This document shows, piece after piece, positions 5,735-6,876 of a stretch of 6,876 bases of DNA; position 1 is the first letter of the stretch, and each line of letters starts with the position of its first letter. The DNA lies in NCBI GenBank assembly GCA_009783805.1, contig WRCU01000084.1:1-6876 (forward strand), in the 5' to 3' direction. The DNA comes from Oscillospiraceae bacterium (lineage in GTDB: Bacteria; Bacillota; Clostridia; WRCU01). The notes below the pieces were generated by a model. The model made no database searches. It saw only the letters and a program-made list of their open reading frames with translations, and was not told where the DNA came from. Position numbers and translations under genes: made by a program.

Positions 5735-6876
5735 ATGAAGAAGGCAGTCATGTACGGCGCGGGCAATATAGGGCGGGGGTTCATAGGCCAGCTTTTTTCC
5801 GAGTCAGGGTATGAGGTCGCGTTCGTCGACGTGAACATGGAGGTCATAGGCAGGCTCAACGCCGACCGCGCGTATCCGGTCGTCATATGCGGCGGGGGCG
5901 GGTTGAGGGAGGTAAGCGTAGGGAACGTGCGCGGCGTGGACGGCTCCGATCCCGACGCGGTCGCGGCGGAGATCGCTGACGCGTCCGTAATGGCCACCGC
6001 CGTGGGCGTTAACGTACTCCCGAGGATCGCATCGACCCTGGCCAAGGGGCTCTCGCTCAGGTGGTCCTCCGGCAATCCGGAACCGCTCAACATAATCGTG
6101 TGCGAGAACATGGTCGGCGCGAACAGGCACCTGAAGGGCCTGATAGAGGCTTGCCTCGCCGACGCGGGCGACAAGGCCAGGCTATCCTCGGACGTGGGGT
6201 TCGTCGAGGCCTCCATCGGCAGGATGGTCCCCGTGATGACCCCGGAGATGCAGGCCGGCAACGCCCTTAGGGTCTACGTCGAGGAGTACTGCTCGCTCCC
6301 CGTGGACGGCGATGCGATCGTCGGCCCGGTCCCCCCCATAAAGAACCTGCTCCCCTACGCGCCTTTCGACTTCCACATCAAGCGGAAGCTGTACGTGCAC
6401 AACATGGGACACGCCCTCACGGCCTACCTGGGCCACCTCGTCGGCCATGAGCTCATATGGGAGGCCATAGAGGACCCGAACGTCCAGCTGTCCGTGCTCA
6501 AGTCCATGCTCTGCGTCGGTTACGCGCTGTCCAAGGAATACGGCGCGGACTTCGCGGAGTTGTACCTGCACGCGGAGGACCTTATCGCCCGCTTCGGCAA
6601 CAAGGCCTTGAACGACACCGTGAGAAGGGTGGGCAACGACACGCTGCGCAAGCTGTCGCCCGATGACAGGCTCATCGGGGCTTTGGGACTATGCCGTAAG
6701 CACGGCTTACGCAACGACCATCTGGCGATGGGCATAGCCGCGGCCATGCTGTTCGACGCCGGTGACCCCAAGCCCGGCGACGTGCGGGAGATATTAGCCG
6801 CGGGGGGGCCGGGGGCCGTGCTGGACGGGGTGTGCCGCTTGGAAGCCGGGGAGGACAGGGATGCGATACTGCGTTA
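5735..6876 (+). CDS. mtlD: mannitol-1-phosphate 5-dehydrogenase-like (3' end at window edge)
   Basis: Member of the polyol-specific long-chain dehydrogenase/reductase family; MtlD interconverts mannitol-1-phosphate and fructose-6-phosphate with NAD. The Rossmann motif YGAGNIGRGFIGQLF is at residues 7-21, followed by the strand EVAFVD (27-32) whose Asp favours NAD. Next come TAVGVNVL (88-95), CENM (123-126) and SIGRMVPVM (160-168). The C-terminal helical domain carries KLYVHNMGHALTAYLG (218-233), giving the catalytic Kx4Nx2H set Lys218, Asn223, His226. The window shows 380 full codons and then 'TA'; since the family averages about 380 residues, the stop is probably completed by the next base (TAA or TAG). 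ATG 5735 follows GGGGGG (5721-5726) by eight bases. It ends the operon segment seen here. No PTS mannitol genes are visible, so another polyol phosphate such as arabitol phosphate remains possible. Confidence 0.88.
   Translation, partial: MKKAVMYGAGNIGRGFIGQLFSESGYEVAFVDVNMEVIGRLNADRAYPVVICGGGGLREVSVGNVRGVDGSDPDAVAAEIADASVMATAVGVNVLPRIASTLAKGLSLRWSSGNPEPLNIIVCENMVGANRHLKGLIEACLADAGDKARLSSDVGFVEASIGRMVPVMTPEMQAGNALRVYVEEYCSLPVDGDAIVGPVPPIKNLLPYAPFDFHIKRKLYVHNMGHALTAYLGHLVGHELIWEAIEDPNVQLSVLKSMLCVGYALSKEYGADFAELYLHAEDLIARFGNKALNDTVRRVGNDTLRKLSPDDRLIGALGLCRKHGLRNDHLAMGIAAAMLFDAGDPKPGDVREILAAGGPGAVLDGVCRLEAGEDRDAILR
6695..6711 (+). repeat. inverted repeat inside the mtlD-like gene
   Basis: CGTAAGC-ACG-GCTTACG is a perfect repeat with 7-base arms and a three-base centre, coding for part of LCRKHGLRND (residues 319-328). 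It could form an mRNA stem or be a protein site, but in coding DNA it may be chance. No flanking structure supports a mobile element. Confidence 0.3.

Noticed and set aside
5434..6261. 275-codon open frame on the - strand
   Set aside because: It lies opposite the isomerase and mtlD-like genes, whose motifs are unmistakable. Its translation is rich in Ser, Pro and Thr with no recognisable motif, as expected of antisense frames in GC-rich DNA.

Overview
The window holds seven protein-coding genes, all on the + strand. It looks like a bacterial carbohydrate-use locus next to an unrelated helicase gene. The DNA is GC-rich by eye, yet AGG (Arg) and ATA (Ile) codons are common, which is unusual for a GC-rich genome. 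Several starts are preceded by a run of four to six G rather than GGAGG, and TTG appears to be used as a start. The lipoprotein and helicase types are familiar from Bacillota (Clostridia, Paenibacillus-like bacteria). I infer a high-GC Bacillota or similar anaerobe, with low confidence in the exact lineage.

Layout. Positions 1-681 are the C-terminal end of a large DEAD/DEAH-box helicase, cut by the left edge. A good sigma-70-type promoter follows at 689-717 and serves a Gfo/Idh/MocA-family NAD(P)-dependent oxidoreductase (766-1866). An 89-base gap holds a perfect 15-base palindrome, a small hairpin and a consensus Shine-Dalgarno. It leads into a 151-residue four-helix membrane protein of the DUF4870/Tic20-like type (1956-2411). 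A 91-base GC-rich gap with two hairpins and a cluster of ATG triplets follows.

The second half looks like one operon: an LplA/YtcQ-type sugar-binding lipoprotein (2503-4068), a PfkB-family sugar kinase (4065-5108), a D-lyxose/D-mannose ketol-isomerase of the cupin type (5144-5689), and a mannitol-1-phosphate 5-dehydrogenase-like enzyme (5735 to the right edge). Three enzymes plus a binding protein suggest uptake of a sugar or polyol, isomerisation between aldose and ketose, phosphorylation, and interconversion of a ketose phosphate with a polyol phosphate. The simplest scheme is mannose - fructose - fructose-6-phosphate - mannitol-1-phosphate. A pentose version (lyxose - xylulose - xylulose-5-phosphate - arabitol phosphate) fits the families equally well. 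No ABC permease or ATPase genes are visible.

I see no mobile element, CRISPR array, tRNA or rRNA. Apart from the regulatory-looking gaps and the unusual gene combination, this is an ordinary metabolic region. I found no clear evidence of a wholly new system.
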